Assembly (NCBI RefSeq): GCF_900108015.1 | Contig: NZ_FNVP01000009.1 | Span: forward strand, 96,019-160,018 | DNA from: Flavobacterium urumqiense | GTDB lineage: Bacteria; Bacteroidota; Bacteroidia; Flavobacteriales; Flavobacteriaceae | Reading direction: 5' to 3' | DNA length: 64,000 bases | Program-made: the position numbers and the translations under genes | Notes under the pieces: generated by a model | What the model was told of the DNA's origin: nothing | The model's input: only the letters and a program-made list of their open reading frames with translations | Databases searched by the model: none | Shown here: positions 32,937 to 43,020 of the stretch, one piece after another | Layout: every line of letters starts with the position of its first letter | Numbering within the stretch: the first letter of the stretch is position 1

Positions 32937-33589
32937 TGCAGTTCTTCAATTTACATACCCATAAATTCACGAATCAGCCTGATGTTTTGGAACTCGTCAA
33001 TCAATATCCATGGGAATTTGATGGTACAATTCCATTTTATTCTATTGGAATTCATCCTTGGTTTATTGTGGAAGAACGATTAGAATCTGATTTTGAAATA
33101 TTAGAAAGTAAATTGCAAGAACCAAGTTGCCGAGCTATAGGTGAATGCGGACTGGACAAACGAATAGAAGTTCCACTGGAATTGCAACAGTTGGTTTTCG
33201 AAAAACAATTGCTTTTGGCACAGAAATATCAAAAACCAGTTGTGATTCATTGTGTTGCCGCTTTTCAGGAATTGATTGAAATTATAAAAAAATTATATAT
33301 TACGGTTCCAATACTAATTCATGGATTTTCCAAAAGCGAACAGCTAGCGAAACAGTTATTGGATAATGGATTTTACATTTCGTTTGGGAAATATTTATTA
33401 TTAAATCCTGAACTGGAATTGGTTTTTAAAAACATGCCGAATGATCGATTTTTCTTAGAAACCGATACGGTTGAAGAAGGGATTGAGGCTGTTTACGGGT
33501 TGGCAGCAAATTATAAGAAGATGACGATTGAAGAGATGCAAAAACAGGTAAACAAGAATTTTTTAGAGGTATTCAAAATTGAACTATAA
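32936..33589 (+). CDS. TatD family metal-dependent hydrolase
   Basis: A 217-residue TIM-barrel hydrolase. Metal ligands of the family are seen: His-x-His near the start (NLHTHKF), Glu in GECGLDK (about residue 70), His in VIHCV and HGFS, and Asp in LETDTVEEG (about 172). TatD enzymes act on nucleic acids and D-tyrosyl-type substrates; the exact substrate here is unknown. It is shorter than most (about 260). I chose ATG 32936 over the TTG one codon earlier. Overlaps the upstream stop. Confidence 0.85.
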   Translation: MQFFNLHTHKFTNQPDVLELVNQYPWEFDGTIPFYSIGIHPWFIVEERLESDFEILESKLQEPSCRAIGECGLDKRIEVPLELQQLVFEKQLLLAQKYQKPVVIHCVAAFQELIEIIKKLYITVPILIHGFSKSEQLAKQLLDNGFYISFGKYLLLNPELELVFKNMPNDRFFLETDTVEEGIEAVYGLAANYKKMTIEEMQKQVNKNFLEVFKIEL

Positions 33590-33698
33590 TTGATTTAAGA
33601 ATTAAGATTGCTTCGCCAGTTTGAGCAGAGCTTTCGGTAACGATTGTTGATTTAAGATTTTTGTGAGCAACAAACTATAAACAATAAATTAAAGAAAA

Positions 33699-34415
33699 AT
33701 GGCAGAGTGGACTGAAAGATCCGAACTTTTATTTAAAAAAGAAGGTTTAGATAATTTGAAAAATGCAAATGTATTGGTTGTAGGATTGGGCGGCGTTGGT
33801 TCTTTTGCGGCTGAATTTTTGGCAAGAGCAGGAGTAGGAAATATTACTATTGTTGATGGTGACGTAGTTGATATTACTAATATAAACCGACAATTGCCTG
33901 CTTTACATTCTACTGTGGGACAACCGAAAATAACTGTTGTTGGAGATCGATTAATGGACATCAATCCAGAGTTGAAATTGACTCGCATACAGGAATTTCT
34001 TTCACCGGAGCGCGCTTTTGAGATTGTTTCGGAGGAATATGATTATGTTTTGGATTGTATTGACAGTGTGACTCCAAAACTGAATTTGATTATAGCCGCA
34101 AAACGAAAAAGAGTAAAAATCATAAGCAGTATGGGTGCTGGCGGAAAGATGGAAGCTTCGAAAGTAAAAGTGACTGATATTACAAACACTGTCAATTGCT
34201 TTTTTGCAAAAACAATCAGAAGACGATTAAAAGAATTTAAAATTGATAAATTGAAAGTTGTTTTTTCTTCTGAAATTCAAGATGAAATGAGTTTAAAAAT
34301 GACCGATGGTTCTAATTTTAAAAAATCATTTTACGGAACGAATAGCTATATGCCAGGATTATTTGGTTTGTATACTGCGGAAACTGTAATTCGGTATTTA
34401 CTTAAGAAAGAGTAA
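33699..34415 (+). CDS. tcdA: tRNA threonylcarbamoyladenosine dehydratase
   Basis: A 238-residue ThiF/E1-like ATP-dependent enzyme which cyclises t6A37 in tRNAs (family YgdL/CsdL). The nucleotide-binding motif GLGGVGSFAAEFLARAG lies near residue 28, the acidic residue in VDGDVV near 51, followed by NINRQLPAL, and DCIDSVTPK near 128. C-terminal features such as SMGAGGK and GTNSYMPGLFGLY fit the family. It stands alone, followed by a HAD gene. Confidence 0.9.
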   Translation: MAEWTERSELLFKKEGLDNLKNANVLVVGLGGVGSFAAEFLARAGVGNITIVDGDVVDITNINRQLPALHSTVGQPKITVVGDRLMDINPELKLTRIQEFLSPERAFEIVSEEYDYVLDCIDSVTPKLNLIIAAKRKRVKIISSMGAGGKMEASKVKVTDITNTVNCFFAKTIRRRLKEFKIDKLKVVFSSEIQDEMSLKMTDGSNFKKSFYGTNSYMPGLFGLYTAETVIRYLLKKE

Positions 34416-34515
34416 TTTTTTTTAGTTTTCACTCACGGTTCTCAATTGTTGTTCTAAAAAGGAATACTCCTGAATTATCGACTCTAAAAAGTCTAAATGT
34501 CTAATAATATAAAAA

Positions 34516-35190
34516 ATGATACAAACCGTAATTTTCGACATGGATGGTGTAATTGTCGACACAGAGCCAGTGCACCGTTATGCTTATTTTAAGCAATTTG
34601 AAGAATTAAATATTGGTGTTACGGAAGAAATGTACACCTCATTTACAGGGTTTTCAACTAGAAATACATTTCAGACATTGAAGGAAGTCTTTCAGTTAAA
34701 TCATGATGTTGAGGATTTAATTCAAAGAAAAAGAGCTATTTTCAATGATGCTTTTGATAGCAAAGAAGATTTGGAATTATTAGAAGGTGTTGAAAATTTA
34801 ATAAAAGAATTACACCAAAACGGAATACAATTAATTTTAGCTTCCTCCGCTTCAAAAGTAACGATTGAACGTGTTTTTAGTCGCTTTAAGTTGCATCAAT
34901 ATTTTACGCACGTGGTAAGTGGAGAAGATTTTCCTAAATCGAAACCACACCCGGCCATTTTTGAACACGCAGCGAGTTTATCGATTGTCCCAAAAGAAAA
35001 TTGCATCGTAATTGAAGACAGTACTAATGGTGTAAAAGCTTCAAAAGCTGCTGGGATTTTCTGTTTGGGTTACAATAGTATTCATTCAAAAGACCAAGAT
35101 TTATCGGAAGCTGATATCGTTGTTAATCATTTTAATGAGTTAAATTTTGATGTCGTAAAGAATTTAGATTCCAAATTAAGGAATAATTAA
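34516..35190 (+). CDS. HAD hydrolase, beta-PGM-like
   Basis: A 224-residue haloacid-dehalogenase phosphatase. The nucleophile Asp8 and Asp10 (FDMDGVIVD), Ser/Thr motif LASSASK (about 114), Lys in KSKPHP (about 141) and EDSTNGVKA (about 165) are all present, with a helical cap between residues 17 and 85. The subfamily resembles beta-phosphoglucomutase and sugar-phosphate phosphatases; the substrate is unknown. Confidence 0.9.
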   Translation: MIQTVIFDMDGVIVDTEPVHRYAYFKQFEELNIGVTEEMYTSFTGFSTRNTFQTLKEVFQLNHDVEDLIQRKRAIFNDAFDSKEDLELLEGVENLIKELHQNGIQLILASSASKVTIERVFSRFKLHQYFTHVVSGEDFPKSKPHPAIFEHAASLSIVPKENCIVIEDSTNGVKASKAAGIFCLGYNSIHSKDQDLSEADIVVNHFNELNFDVVKNLDSKLRNN

Positions 35191-35241
35191 CATTTAAGAA
35201 TACCCGAATTTGTAAATTTGGACAACATAAAAATAGATACT

Positions 35242-36087
35242 ATGAAAAACATTCTAATTGCATTTGCTATTATTATTGCAAATTTTACCATTGAGGCCCA
35301 AGTGAAAACACCACAAGCCAGTCCTAAAGCTATAATCAATCAAACCGTTGGTTTAACCCAAGTTGAAATTAATTATTCCAGACCAAGTGCTAAAGGAAGA
35401 GCTGTTTTTGGTAATTTAATCCCTTTTGGAAAAGTATGGAGAACGGGAGCTAATGAAAACACAACAATATCATTTAGTGATGATGTAGTTATTGATGGAA
35501 AAACTTTAAAAAAAGGAAAATACGCTTTGTATACTGTTCCTAAAATAGAAAGTTGGGACATAATATTTTATTCCACGACTGATAATTGGGGAAATCCAGA
35601 AGTTTGGAACGAAGCTAATGTAGTATTAAGAGCTACTTCGAAGGAAGAGACTTTGCCAAAACCAGTTGAAACTTTTACTATCGGAATAAGCGGGTTAGAT
35701 AATAATTTTGCCTATTTAGAAATGTATTGGGAGAGTTCTTATGTTGCTTTAAAATTTGAAGTGCCTACACAAAAAACGGCAATGGCCAGTATTGAAAAAG
35801 CTTTGGCTGGACCAACTGCCGGCGATTATTTTTCTGCGGCACAATTTTTATTACAATCTAATGGAGATACCGCTAAGGCATTAGTTTATGTAAATAAAGC
35901 TTTAGAAATGAATAAGGATAAACCATTTTTTTACTACCGTTTAAAATCATTGATACAAGCAAAAATTGGTGATAAAAAAGGAGCTATTGAAACGGCAAAA
36001 ATATCATTAGCAGCAGCTGAAAAAGCTAAAAATCAAGATTATGTACAAATGAATAAGGAAAGCATAACAGAATGGAGTAAGAATTAA
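35242..36087 (+). CDS. DUF2911 family exported protein
   Basis: A 281-residue protein with an N-terminal signal peptide (cleavage near EAQ, residue 19). Residues 22-180 are DUF2911, with the marked GRAVFGNLIPFGKVWRTGAN and a strand-rich core; the rest has TPR-like helices (AKALVYVNKALEMN). The function of DUF2911 is unknown. The ATG at 35242 is preferred because it opens the signal peptide. A strong terminator follows. Confidence 0.85.
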   Translation: MKNILIAFAIIIANFTIEAQVKTPQASPKAIINQTVGLTQVEINYSRPSAKGRAVFGNLIPFGKVWRTGANENTTISFSDDVVIDGKTLKKGKYALYTVPKIESWDIIFYSTTDNWGNPEVWNEANVVLRATSKEETLPKPVETFTIGISGLDNNFAYLEMYWESSYVALKFEVPTQKTAMASIEKALAGPTAGDYFSAAQFLLQSNGDTAKALVYVNKALEMNKDKPFFYYRLKSLIQAKIGDKKGAIETAKISLAAAEKAKNQDYVQMNKESITEWSKN

Positions 36088-36106
36088 AACTTTGTTTTTT
36101 TAAATC

Positions 36107-36151
36107 AAAAAATCCCGTCTCGTTAATTTCGAGACGGGATTTTTTTGTTGA
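36107..36151. terminator. Bidirectional terminator
   Basis: A hairpin with 16-bp arms (36107-36122, 36130-36145), A run on one side and T run on the other, between the convergent DUF2911 and symporter genes. Confidence 0.88.
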
Positions 36152-36203
36152 AATATATAATCCGCTTTTAAAACTGATTACGGTTAGATTAAATTTAAAA
36201 ATA

Positions 36204-37925
36204 TTAGACTAATTGTTTTTCTTTTCTAAAAATAGAGCATTGTAACAGTAACGAGATTATAATTGTTAATATTGCTCCAATGAAATTCAGCCATAGATAA
36301 CCCAGTTTTTCTTCTCCGCTTGGGAAAATATAAATGGCATAATAGTAAATAATAAAAATTGTAATTTGGCTGAGTACGGCGCTACAAAATATAGCTTTAG
36401 ACTGAACCTGTTTTATATAAAATCCGACAAGAAAAATTCCGAGAACTGTTCCATAAAATATTGATCCAATGATATTTACTAACTGAATCAGATTTTCGAA
36501 TAAAGTACCAATACAAGCAAAAAGAATCGCGATAATACCCCAAAGCAGCGTAAAAAACTTAGTAGCATATAAGTAATGCTTTTCTGATTTTTCTTCTTTT
36601 AAGTTGCGTTTGTAGATGTCAATTGCAGTGGTTGATGCCAATGCATTCAGTCCGGACGCCGTAGACGACATAGCAGCGGAAATGATTACCGCAAGTAATA
36701 ATCCAATGAGTCCTTTAGGTAAATAATGCAAGATAAAGTGGAAAAAAACGTAATCCTTATCGTTAGTTTCACTGCCACTGTCCGCTTTTAGAATAATTTC
36801 TTTAGCTCGATCTCTTAAATCTTTTTCCTTATTAGATAAAGTAATTAATTCTTTTCGAAGAATTGGATTGTCATAATCTTGATTCAATTGGTCGATGTAC
36901 AAAAGATTAATTACTTTTTTATCTTCGGATAAATCATCCAATTTTTTTTCCAGAGCATGATATTCTCCCTTAAAGGCGGATTTCTCTACTATTATTTTAT
37001 TGTTTGGATTAAAATTTAATGGAACTGGATTGAATTGAAAAAAAACAAAAACCATGACTCCGGTAAGTAAAATAAAGAACTGCATAGGAACTTTTAAAAG
37101 ACCGTTCATGATCAATCCCATTTGGCTTTCCCGAACGGATCTTCCAGATAAATAGCGTCCAACCTGAGATTGATCAGTACCAAAATAAGCTAAGGCGAGG
37201 AAAAAACCTCCCGTAATACCACTCCAAAAAGTATATTTTTCTTCCGGATCTGTTGAAAAACTAACAATATTCATTTTATCATTTGCACCAGCAATATGCA
37301 AAGCGTTAGTAAAAGTCATATCATTTGGTAAATAATGTAAAATCAGAAAAAACGTGATTAACATTCCTGACATGATTACAAACATTTGCTGTTTCTGAGT
37401 CACGTTTACTGCTTTTGTTCCACCAGAGAAGGTATAGATGATTACTAACACACCAATAATAATATTCATAATGGTAAGATTCCAACCTAATAATGCAGAT
37501 AAAATGATGGCGGGTGCATAAATGGTAAGTCCGGTTCCTAATCCTCGTTGAAAAAGAAAAAGGAGGGCAGCAAGAGAACGGGTTTTAAGATCAAACCTTT
37601 TTTCAAGGTATTCATAAGCTGTATAAACTTTGTATTTATGATAGATTGGAATGAAAGTAACACAGATAACGACCATGGCAATAGGCAGTCCAAAATAGAA
37701 TTGTACAAATCCCATTCCGTCGTGATAGGCCTGTCCCGGTGTCGATAGAAAAGTGATCGCACTGGCCTGAGTAGCCATAACCGAAAGTCCAACAACATGC
37801 CAAGGGGTTTCGTTGTTGCCAAGAATAAAATCTTCTACATTTTTACTTCCTTTAGTTTTCCAAGCGCCATAAATAACAATAAATAATAGTGTGACTATAA
37901 GTACAATCCAATCAAATAGTTGCAT
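36204..37925 (-). CDS. Sodium:solute symporter (SSS family)
   Basis: A 573-residue inner-membrane transporter with about 13 hydrophobic helices. The SSS motifs GWTMWATQ-like SVMATQASAITFLSTPG (about residue 50) and YTFSGGTKAVNVTQ (about 165) are present, and an extra soluble loop (about 305-380) separates later helices. Substrate is unknown. It ends an operon with a small membrane peptide and a secreted PIG-L protein, suggesting uptake of a product of the deacetylase. Confidence 0.88.
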   Translation of the reverse strand: MQLFDWIVLIVTLLFIVIYGAWKTKGSKNVEDFILGNNETPWHVVGLSVMATQASAITFLSTPGQAYHDGMGFVQFYFGLPIAMVVICVTFIPIYHKYKVYTAYEYLEKRFDLKTRSLAALLFLFQRGLGTGLTIYAPAIILSALLGWNLTIMNIIIGVLVIIYTFSGGTKAVNVTQKQQMFVIMSGMLITFFLILHYLPNDMTFTNALHIAGANDKMNIVSFSTDPEEKYTFWSGITGGFFLALAYFGTDQSQVGRYLSGRSVRESQMGLIMNGLLKVPMQFFILLTGVMVFVFFQFNPVPLNFNPNNKIIVEKSAFKGEYHALEKKLDDLSEDKKVINLLYIDQLNQDYDNPILRKELITLSNKEKDLRDRAKEIILKADSGSETNDKDYVFFHFILHYLPKGLIGLLLAVIISAAMSSTASGLNALASTTAIDIYKRNLKEEKSEKHYLYATKFFTLLWGIIAILFACIGTLFENLIQLVNIIGSIFYGTVLGIFLVGFYIKQVQSKAIFCSAVLSQITIFIIYYYAIYIFPSGEEKLGYLWLNFIGAILTIIISLLLQCSIFRKEKQLV

Positions 37926-37928
37926 AAG

Positions 37929-38036
37929 TTAAGAGTATAAGTGCATTATCAGATAAAAAACCAAAATATAGATGGCATTGACTACCAGAACCCAAGTATA
38001 GTTTTTTTTCCAAGTTTTTATTTTTTTTGTTTCCAT
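37929..38036 (-). CDS. Small membrane peptide next to symporter
   Basis: A 35-residue ORF: a basic start (METKKIKTWKKN) followed by one hydrophobic helix (WVLVVNAIYILVFYLIMHLY). It starts 12 bases after the PIG-L stop and ends 4 bases before the symporter start, filling the gap exactly. The spacing and topology support a real gene; a symporter accessory subunit is a reasonable inference. Confidence 0.68.
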   Translation of the reverse strand: METKKIKTWKKNYTWVLVVNAIYILVFYLIMHLYS

Positions 38037-38047
38037 TTTGGATTGTT

Positions 38048-40579
38048 TTAATTCTTGATTTTTTGTGCAGGAATGTTTATCGGTGATTTTAGCGAAATCA
38101 TATTTGACAATAATCTAAAAGCGCCTGGCACTCCTTCAGGCAATTCCCTGAATAAACTTAAACCGGTATAAATATAGTATCCTTTTCCGTAAGGAGCTAC
38201 TAATAACGCACCATTTTTAGGCGTTTCTCCTTTGTCATTTGATGATAGAATAGGAGTGAAGTCTTTATCAAATTCATTAGGATAATACAGTCCTTGTTCC
38301 TGTTTCCATCCTTCAAAATCCTTAGTTGTGATCTTATTTGGGAAATTCAGTATAGGGTGATTAGGTGCTAGAAAGCGAACTTCGGCATTTTCCTCAGTTA
38401 CTCTTTCTCCTGAAATTTTCAAAGTGATAGGTGCTAAATTTTTAGTTACTAAGTCATTAGGATTATTGTATTGAACTATCATTGTTTTACCTTCTTTGAT
38501 AAAATCAAAAAGTATCGATTGTTTATTTGCTAATTCTTGTACCGTATTATAAGCTCTAACTCCAGTCATTACAACATCAAGATTCGCAAGCTTTTCATGA
38601 GTTATTTCTTCGGGTTTAAGAAGTGTAACTTTATAACCCATTTGTGATAAACTCTTGGGAACTTCATCTCCAGCGCCCATTATGTAACCAATTCTTTCTT
38701 CATCAGTTTTTAAATCTAATTTGATAAATTTTGCTTCAGTAGGTTTCAGCACTTGTTGTTTTGTAATGTGACTGTAATCAATACTGATTTGGTCTTTATC
38801 GTATCGTTTGTTGTCAACAATGGCAATGCTTTTTGCGATTGCATCTTCTATTTGACTAGGCGGTGTTACTTGAAAATAAAGGATTTGTTCTGTTCCTTTT
38901 TTTTCTAAATTAAAAGGAATTGACTTTGGTGAAACAAACCAGTTACTTGGTAATTCCAGCATTAAATCTCCTTTTACAGCATCTTTTCCAGATTTTATTT
39001 TTACAGCTATTTCTTTATTTTTTCCATTTTTAAAAAGAGATACTTTATCAAGAATACTTGTAGTTACTTCAGGAACAATATCTAAATAATTATACATTTC
39101 GCCTTTTACATCATCGTTGTATTTATAGACAACTGTGCGTTCAAATGGAATTTCTATATCATTAATTAGCAGGTTAAATACCACTTTTACTTCTCGAATT
39201 ATATCTGGAATTCCTATGTTTTTTTGTTCGGTAACGGTGTACATTCCAATTGTTCCTTTTTCTTTTAACCAATACGGCTGTGTATATTCTAAAGTTGAAG
39301 GTAGTTGTAAATCAAGGTTTACCGATTTTAAAATATTAGTATTTAATACTTTATTTTGAAGCATAGTTTTTTGTTCAGGCAAAGTGGTTACACTTATTAG
39401 TTGCATGGGAATAGTACTTCTATTTATAGCTTCAAGTTTTAATTTGACGCTGCTTCCAGGAGTTGCTTCCTGATTTTGGGATACTGCTTCAAGATACAAT
39501 CCGGAACAAGCAGCAATAATTTCTTTTATCGCAAAAGATTTTATAATTGTCCAATGTTTATCTTGTAAAGATTGCATCATGGTATAGGCTTTCGCCAAAT
39601 TTGGAATACTGGCCGCAGGATTATTGTGATCGAATTGGGAAACAATAGTTGTCAATAATTCACCAATTGGTTTACCACCTTTTACCCGATTCCAACTCGT
39701 GTCAATACCTTCAAAAATTGAAGCTTTTTTTTGAAGTGCTTCTCCATTTATAAACTCTAAATATTCTATGTCTTCCCCGCGACTTCCAGTGCTTCCAAAA
39801 CCTTGTGATTGATGTCGGCTTCGGCTTAGCGCTGCAATTTCTTGATTTGATTTACCTATTGCGGGATAATAAACACCGGTTTGCATCTCCATTAAATTAG
39901 ATTTATCTGCAGCATCGAATTTTTCTTTACTTCCGTAAAACCACCAGGAAGTGTTGAAAAAAAGGCGTTTGGGTTGCCACGGCTCCACTAATTTTAATTG
40001 TTCAGGAAAAACGGTTGGATTATTGGTCAGATTGAAGCTTTCTACACTTAGCATTGCTGATGCTGTGTGATGCCCATGTGTTGTTCCGGATGAGCGATGG
40101 TCAAATCGATTGATAATTACATCAGGCTGAAATTTTCTAATGGCCCAAATAATATCAGAAAGAACTTTTTGTTTATCCCAAATATCTAATGTTTCCTGTG
40201 GATTTTTAGAATAACCAAAATCATTGGCACGTGAAAAAAACTGTTCTCCGCCATCAATTTTTCTGGCTTGGATAAGTTCTTGCGTACGGATTACTCCTAA
40301 TAATTCCCGCAACTGCGGACCTATTAAATTTTGTCCACCGTCGCCTCGTGTTAAAGACAAGTATCCGGTCCTTGCTTTTTTTTCGTTTGACAAATAAGAA
40401 ATCAATCGGGTATTTTCATCATCAGGATGAGCTGCTATATAAAGTACTGATCCTAAAAAATTAAGTTTTTGAATTTGGTTATAAATTTCAACTGAATTTA
40501 ATTTTTGTGGCTGTTGCGCGATTGTTATTTGAAAACAAAAAAGAAAAAGTATAAAGGTCTGTATATATTTATTTTGCAT
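38048..40579 (-). CDS. Secreted PIG-L family deacetylase
   Basis: An 843-residue exported protein: signal peptide (residues 1-21), then a PIG-L/LmbE deacetylase domain (about 30-250). The zinc motif AAHPDDE lies near residue 50 and THGHHTAS near 167. The rest is beta-rich with a possible Ig-like and glutamine-amidotransferase-like fold near 640-840 (no catalytic residues identified). PIG-L enzymes remove N-acetyl groups from GlcNAc derivatives. Operon: this gene, a small peptide, then the SSS transporter. Confidence 0.85.
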   Translation of the reverse strand: MQNKYIQTFILFLFCFQITIAQQPQKLNSVEIYNQIQKLNFLGSVLYIAAHPDDENTRLISYLSNEKKARTGYLSLTRGDGGQNLIGPQLRELLGVIRTQELIQARKIDGGEQFFSRANDFGYSKNPQETLDIWDKQKVLSDIIWAIRKFQPDVIINRFDHRSSGTTHGHHTASAMLSVESFNLTNNPTVFPEQLKLVEPWQPKRLFFNTSWWFYGSKEKFDAADKSNLMEMQTGVYYPAIGKSNQEIAALSRSRHQSQGFGSTGSRGEDIEYLEFINGEALQKKASIFEGIDTSWNRVKGGKPIGELLTTIVSQFDHNNPAASIPNLAKAYTMMQSLQDKHWTIIKSFAIKEIIAACSGLYLEAVSQNQEATPGSSVKLKLEAINRSTIPMQLISVTTLPEQKTMLQNKVLNTNILKSVNLDLQLPSTLEYTQPYWLKEKGTIGMYTVTEQKNIGIPDIIREVKVVFNLLINDIEIPFERTVVYKYNDDVKGEMYNYLDIVPEVTTSILDKVSLFKNGKNKEIAVKIKSGKDAVKGDLMLELPSNWFVSPKSIPFNLEKKGTEQILYFQVTPPSQIEDAIAKSIAIVDNKRYDKDQISIDYSHITKQQVLKPTEAKFIKLDLKTDEERIGYIMGAGDEVPKSLSQMGYKVTLLKPEEITHEKLANLDVVMTGVRAYNTVQELANKQSILFDFIKEGKTMIVQYNNPNDLVTKNLAPITLKISGERVTEENAEVRFLAPNHPILNFPNKITTKDFEGWKQEQGLYYPNEFDKDFTPILSSNDKGETPKNGALLVAPYGKGYYIYTGLSLFRELPEGVPGAFRLLSNMISLKSPINIPAQKIKN

Positions 40580-40682
40580 TTTCTAGAATTTAATTTGCAA
40601 TAACTTCAAATGTAGGAATTAATTAATTTTTTTTGAAACGTTTTTGTTTTTCTTTAATAAAAATAAAAAGAGTCTTTAACAA

Positions 40683-40718
40683 AAAAAGAGAGAACCAATT
40701 AAAGTTCTCTCTTTTTAT
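40683..40718 (-). terminator. Terminator of the secreted-protein gene
   Basis: A perfect hairpin with 13-bp arms (40683-40695, 40704-40716) downstream of the minus-strand gene at 40748. A and T runs flank it. Confidence 0.85.
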
Positions 40719-40747
40719 AGTGTTTTAATTTTGGACGATTAAATTAA

Positions 40748-41278
40748 TTAGTCTTTACCATGACCTCCTCCGTGTCCATTACCATGTTTGTTTCCACGAC
40801 CTTCATTTCCACGACCTTCGTTCCCACGACCTTCGTTTCCATGATTATCACGTTCTTGATTTACATATCTGCCACGATTTTCATATTCTCTGCGGTCATT
40901 GTTGCCTATATTTCTTTGTGGTTTACCTTGATACCCTCTGTAATATTTAACTCTATCATTTCGGTAGTTCATATAGGGTCTTGAACCATGGTAATCATTC
41001 AATACAACTTTATATCCATTGTATAAATCATAGTTTCTATATTGGCCTGGCAGATATCTAGATCTTGTCCATCTTCCTCCATTGAAATAAATAAATTGTG
41101 TAGCTCTAATGTCGTAGTAGGCTTCAACATCAGGTAAATAATAATAGTCTACGTCAGAATATCCTACAGGTCCCCATGATGGAGCTGTTCCGATATTTAC
41201 ACTTACAGAGACTTGTGCATGTATTGCACTTGAGGCAAAAAGGATTATTCCTAAGGCGAGTAGTTTTAATGTTTTCAT
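40748..41278 (-). CDS. Secreted Gly/Arg/Asn-repeat protein
   Basis: A 176-residue protein with a clean signal peptide (cleavage after IHAQ, residue 22). The mature part has many Tyr and Arg and a YYDIRATQFIYFNG-type segment as in other flavobacterial secreted proteins. The C-terminal 30 residues are tandem copies of GNEGRGNEGR and GHGGGHG, a disordered, basic, metal- or polyanion-binding-like tail. The function is unknown. Confidence 0.75.
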   Translation of the reverse strand: MKTLKLLALGIILFASSAIHAQVSVSVNIGTAPSWGPVGYSDVDYYYLPDVEAYYDIRATQFIYFNGGRWTRSRYLPGQYRNYDLYNGYKVVLNDYHGSRPYMNYRNDRVKYYRGYQGKPQRNIGNNDRREYENRGRYVNQERDNHGNEGRGNEGRGNEGRGNKHGNGHGGGHGKD

Positions 41279-41392
41279 CTTTTCAAATATTATATTTGTA
41301 ATTATTTTATATTAACTTTTTATGGCAATACTTTTTCTGTAAATCCAAGAACTATGCCAATCTATTTTAATTAGGCGAATTCTAATTATAAA

Positions 41393-41423
41393 AAAAGAGA
41401 GCTCCAAAATGAAGCTCTCTTTT
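41393..41423 (-). terminator. Terminator of the barrel gene
   Basis: A hairpin with 11-bp arms (41393-41403, 41413-41423) just beyond the stop of the minus-strand gene at 41443. Confidence 0.82.
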
Positions 41424-41442
41424 ATAACATATTTTCTAAATA

Positions 41443-41946
41443 TTAGAATTGGTATCTTAAACCCAAAGCTACATCAGATCCATAATTATTTTCATAGTAA
41501 CCGTTTCCACCAAATTCAGGTCTGAAATCCAAAGAGATCAATAATGGAATGTCGAAGTTATATTCAATACCTATATCTCCAGCTGCAAAAGCAAAAGTAT
41601 CGTTATAATGTGTGTTGTTATTATCATAACTGTAGCTTCCTAAACCACCACCAACACCTGCATACCAGTTGAATCCACCATCAATGTTCCAAACCCATTG
41701 GTACAATGCTGCTAATTTGATAGCATTATCATCGTAACCACTGTTGTTATAGTTATTTCTGTTTCTCCAACCTAAATCTAATTCAAGTCTGTTGTTTTTA
41801 GATAATCCTCTTTGGTAAGAAAGTTCTCCACCAAAACCATTATTACCTCCTAAACGCAAACCTAAAGCGTTTTTCGAAATATCTTGAGCCTGTGCAGTAA
41901 ATGCTAATCCAACTAACATTATTACTGATAAAATAATTTTTTTCAT
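41443..41946 (-). CDS. Small outer-membrane beta-barrel protein
   Basis: A 167-residue protein beginning at the ATG at 41946 (MKKIILSVI), with a signal peptide cleaved after AQAQ. The mature part alternates short strands with Gly, Asn and aromatic residues and ends in Phe (LGLRYQF), the pattern of an outer-membrane barrel of about eight strands. No specific function is known. It stands alone. Confidence 0.8.
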   Translation of the reverse strand: MKKIILSVIMLVGLAFTAQAQDISKNALGLRLGGNNGFGGELSYQRGLSKNNRLELDLGWRNRNNYNNSGYDDNAIKLAALYQWVWNIDGGFNWYAGVGGGLGSYSYDNNNTHYNDTFAFAAGDIGIEYNFDIPLLISLDFRPEFGGNGYYENNYGSDVALGLRYQF

Positions 41947-42077
41947 AAGTGATTTTTTGTTGTACAAAGATAGTATTAAAGCTGAAGAATGTATTTACAA
42001 AATTTTTGTTAATTGTTATATAATTCCCACTTTTTACGATCTTTAAGATTTTAATAACTAAACCTAAATAATACATT

Positions 42078-42903
42078 TTACTTGGAAAATAGTATTGAAG
42101 AAATTAATTGGTTGCTCAAAATATCCTCCATTTCAAGCAGGTTTTCTTCTACAGGATAATTAGCTTCAGCGTAACGATATAATTTCCATCGTTTTTTGTT
42201 GTATTCTAAGGATGTTAAATTTTCTACCCAATCACCTGAATTTAAATACATAGTAGCGCCATTTTTATTTTCTTTCAGCACCATTTTGGGCTCGTGAATG
42301 TGACCACAAATAACATAATCGTATTTCTTTTCAATGGACAAATCGGTTGCCGTTTTTTCAAAATCAGAAATATGTTTTACTGCTTTTTTTACACTTGCCT
42401 TAATTTTTTTGGAAAAAGAGTAAGGTTCTTTTCCTATTTTTAATAAACACCAATTTACAAATCTGTTCAAGAGAATTAAATAGTCGTATCCCAAACCACC
42501 TAGTTTTGCAATCCATTTAGCATGTTTGAACGGAAGTGTCAAAAACATCTCCATGAAAAATCCAAGCTTTTTTGTCATCTAAATCAAGTATTAATTTATC
42601 TACTAATGTAAGATTGCCCATATTCATATCGCTAAATTTCCGCAGCATTTCATCATGATTTCCTGTGATGTAGTAGACCTTAGTTCCCTTTGTTGCTAAA
42701 CTTATAATCTTTTGAATAACTTTTAAATGCGCTTTTGGAAAATAAGATTTCCTAAATTGCCAGATGTCTATAATATCGCCGTTTAATACTAAAATTTTTG
42801 GCTTTATGGAGGATAGATAATTATAAAGCTCTCTGGCATGGCTTCCATAAGTCCCAAGATGCACATCAGAAATCACAACCACTTCAACTTTTCTTTTTTT
42901 CAA
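42078..42903 (-). pseudogene. lpxH: UDP-2,3-diacylglucosamine hydrolase-like, frameshifted
   Basis: A calcineurin-like phosphoesterase in two frames. The first part (start 42903) carries DVHLG, GDIIDIWQ and GNHDE and ends at VQTC; the second carries CGHIHEP and a normal C-terminus. Removing one base from the AAA run (minus strand) at 42525-42527 joins GDVFDTSVQ to HAKWIAKLGG and restores the full-length protein of about 275 residues. All metal-binding motifs are intact. It may be a recent mutation, a phase-variable run (only three A), or a sequencing error. LpxH acts in lipid A synthesis and would be important if unique. Confidence 0.8.
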
Positions 42904-43020
42904 TTGATTCTTTTTTGAATTCTAACAAATTAATGGTGTTATTATTACTTGAAATTTAATTAAAGGTTAAGAAATTTAGCCAAGGATTAATTTACATGTA
43001 ATAATTCTTAAAAGTTTCTT

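Noticed and set aside
33590..33698. Possible third copy of the dispersed repeat
   Set aside because: None of the three shared end blocks is present; only general low-complexity similarity.
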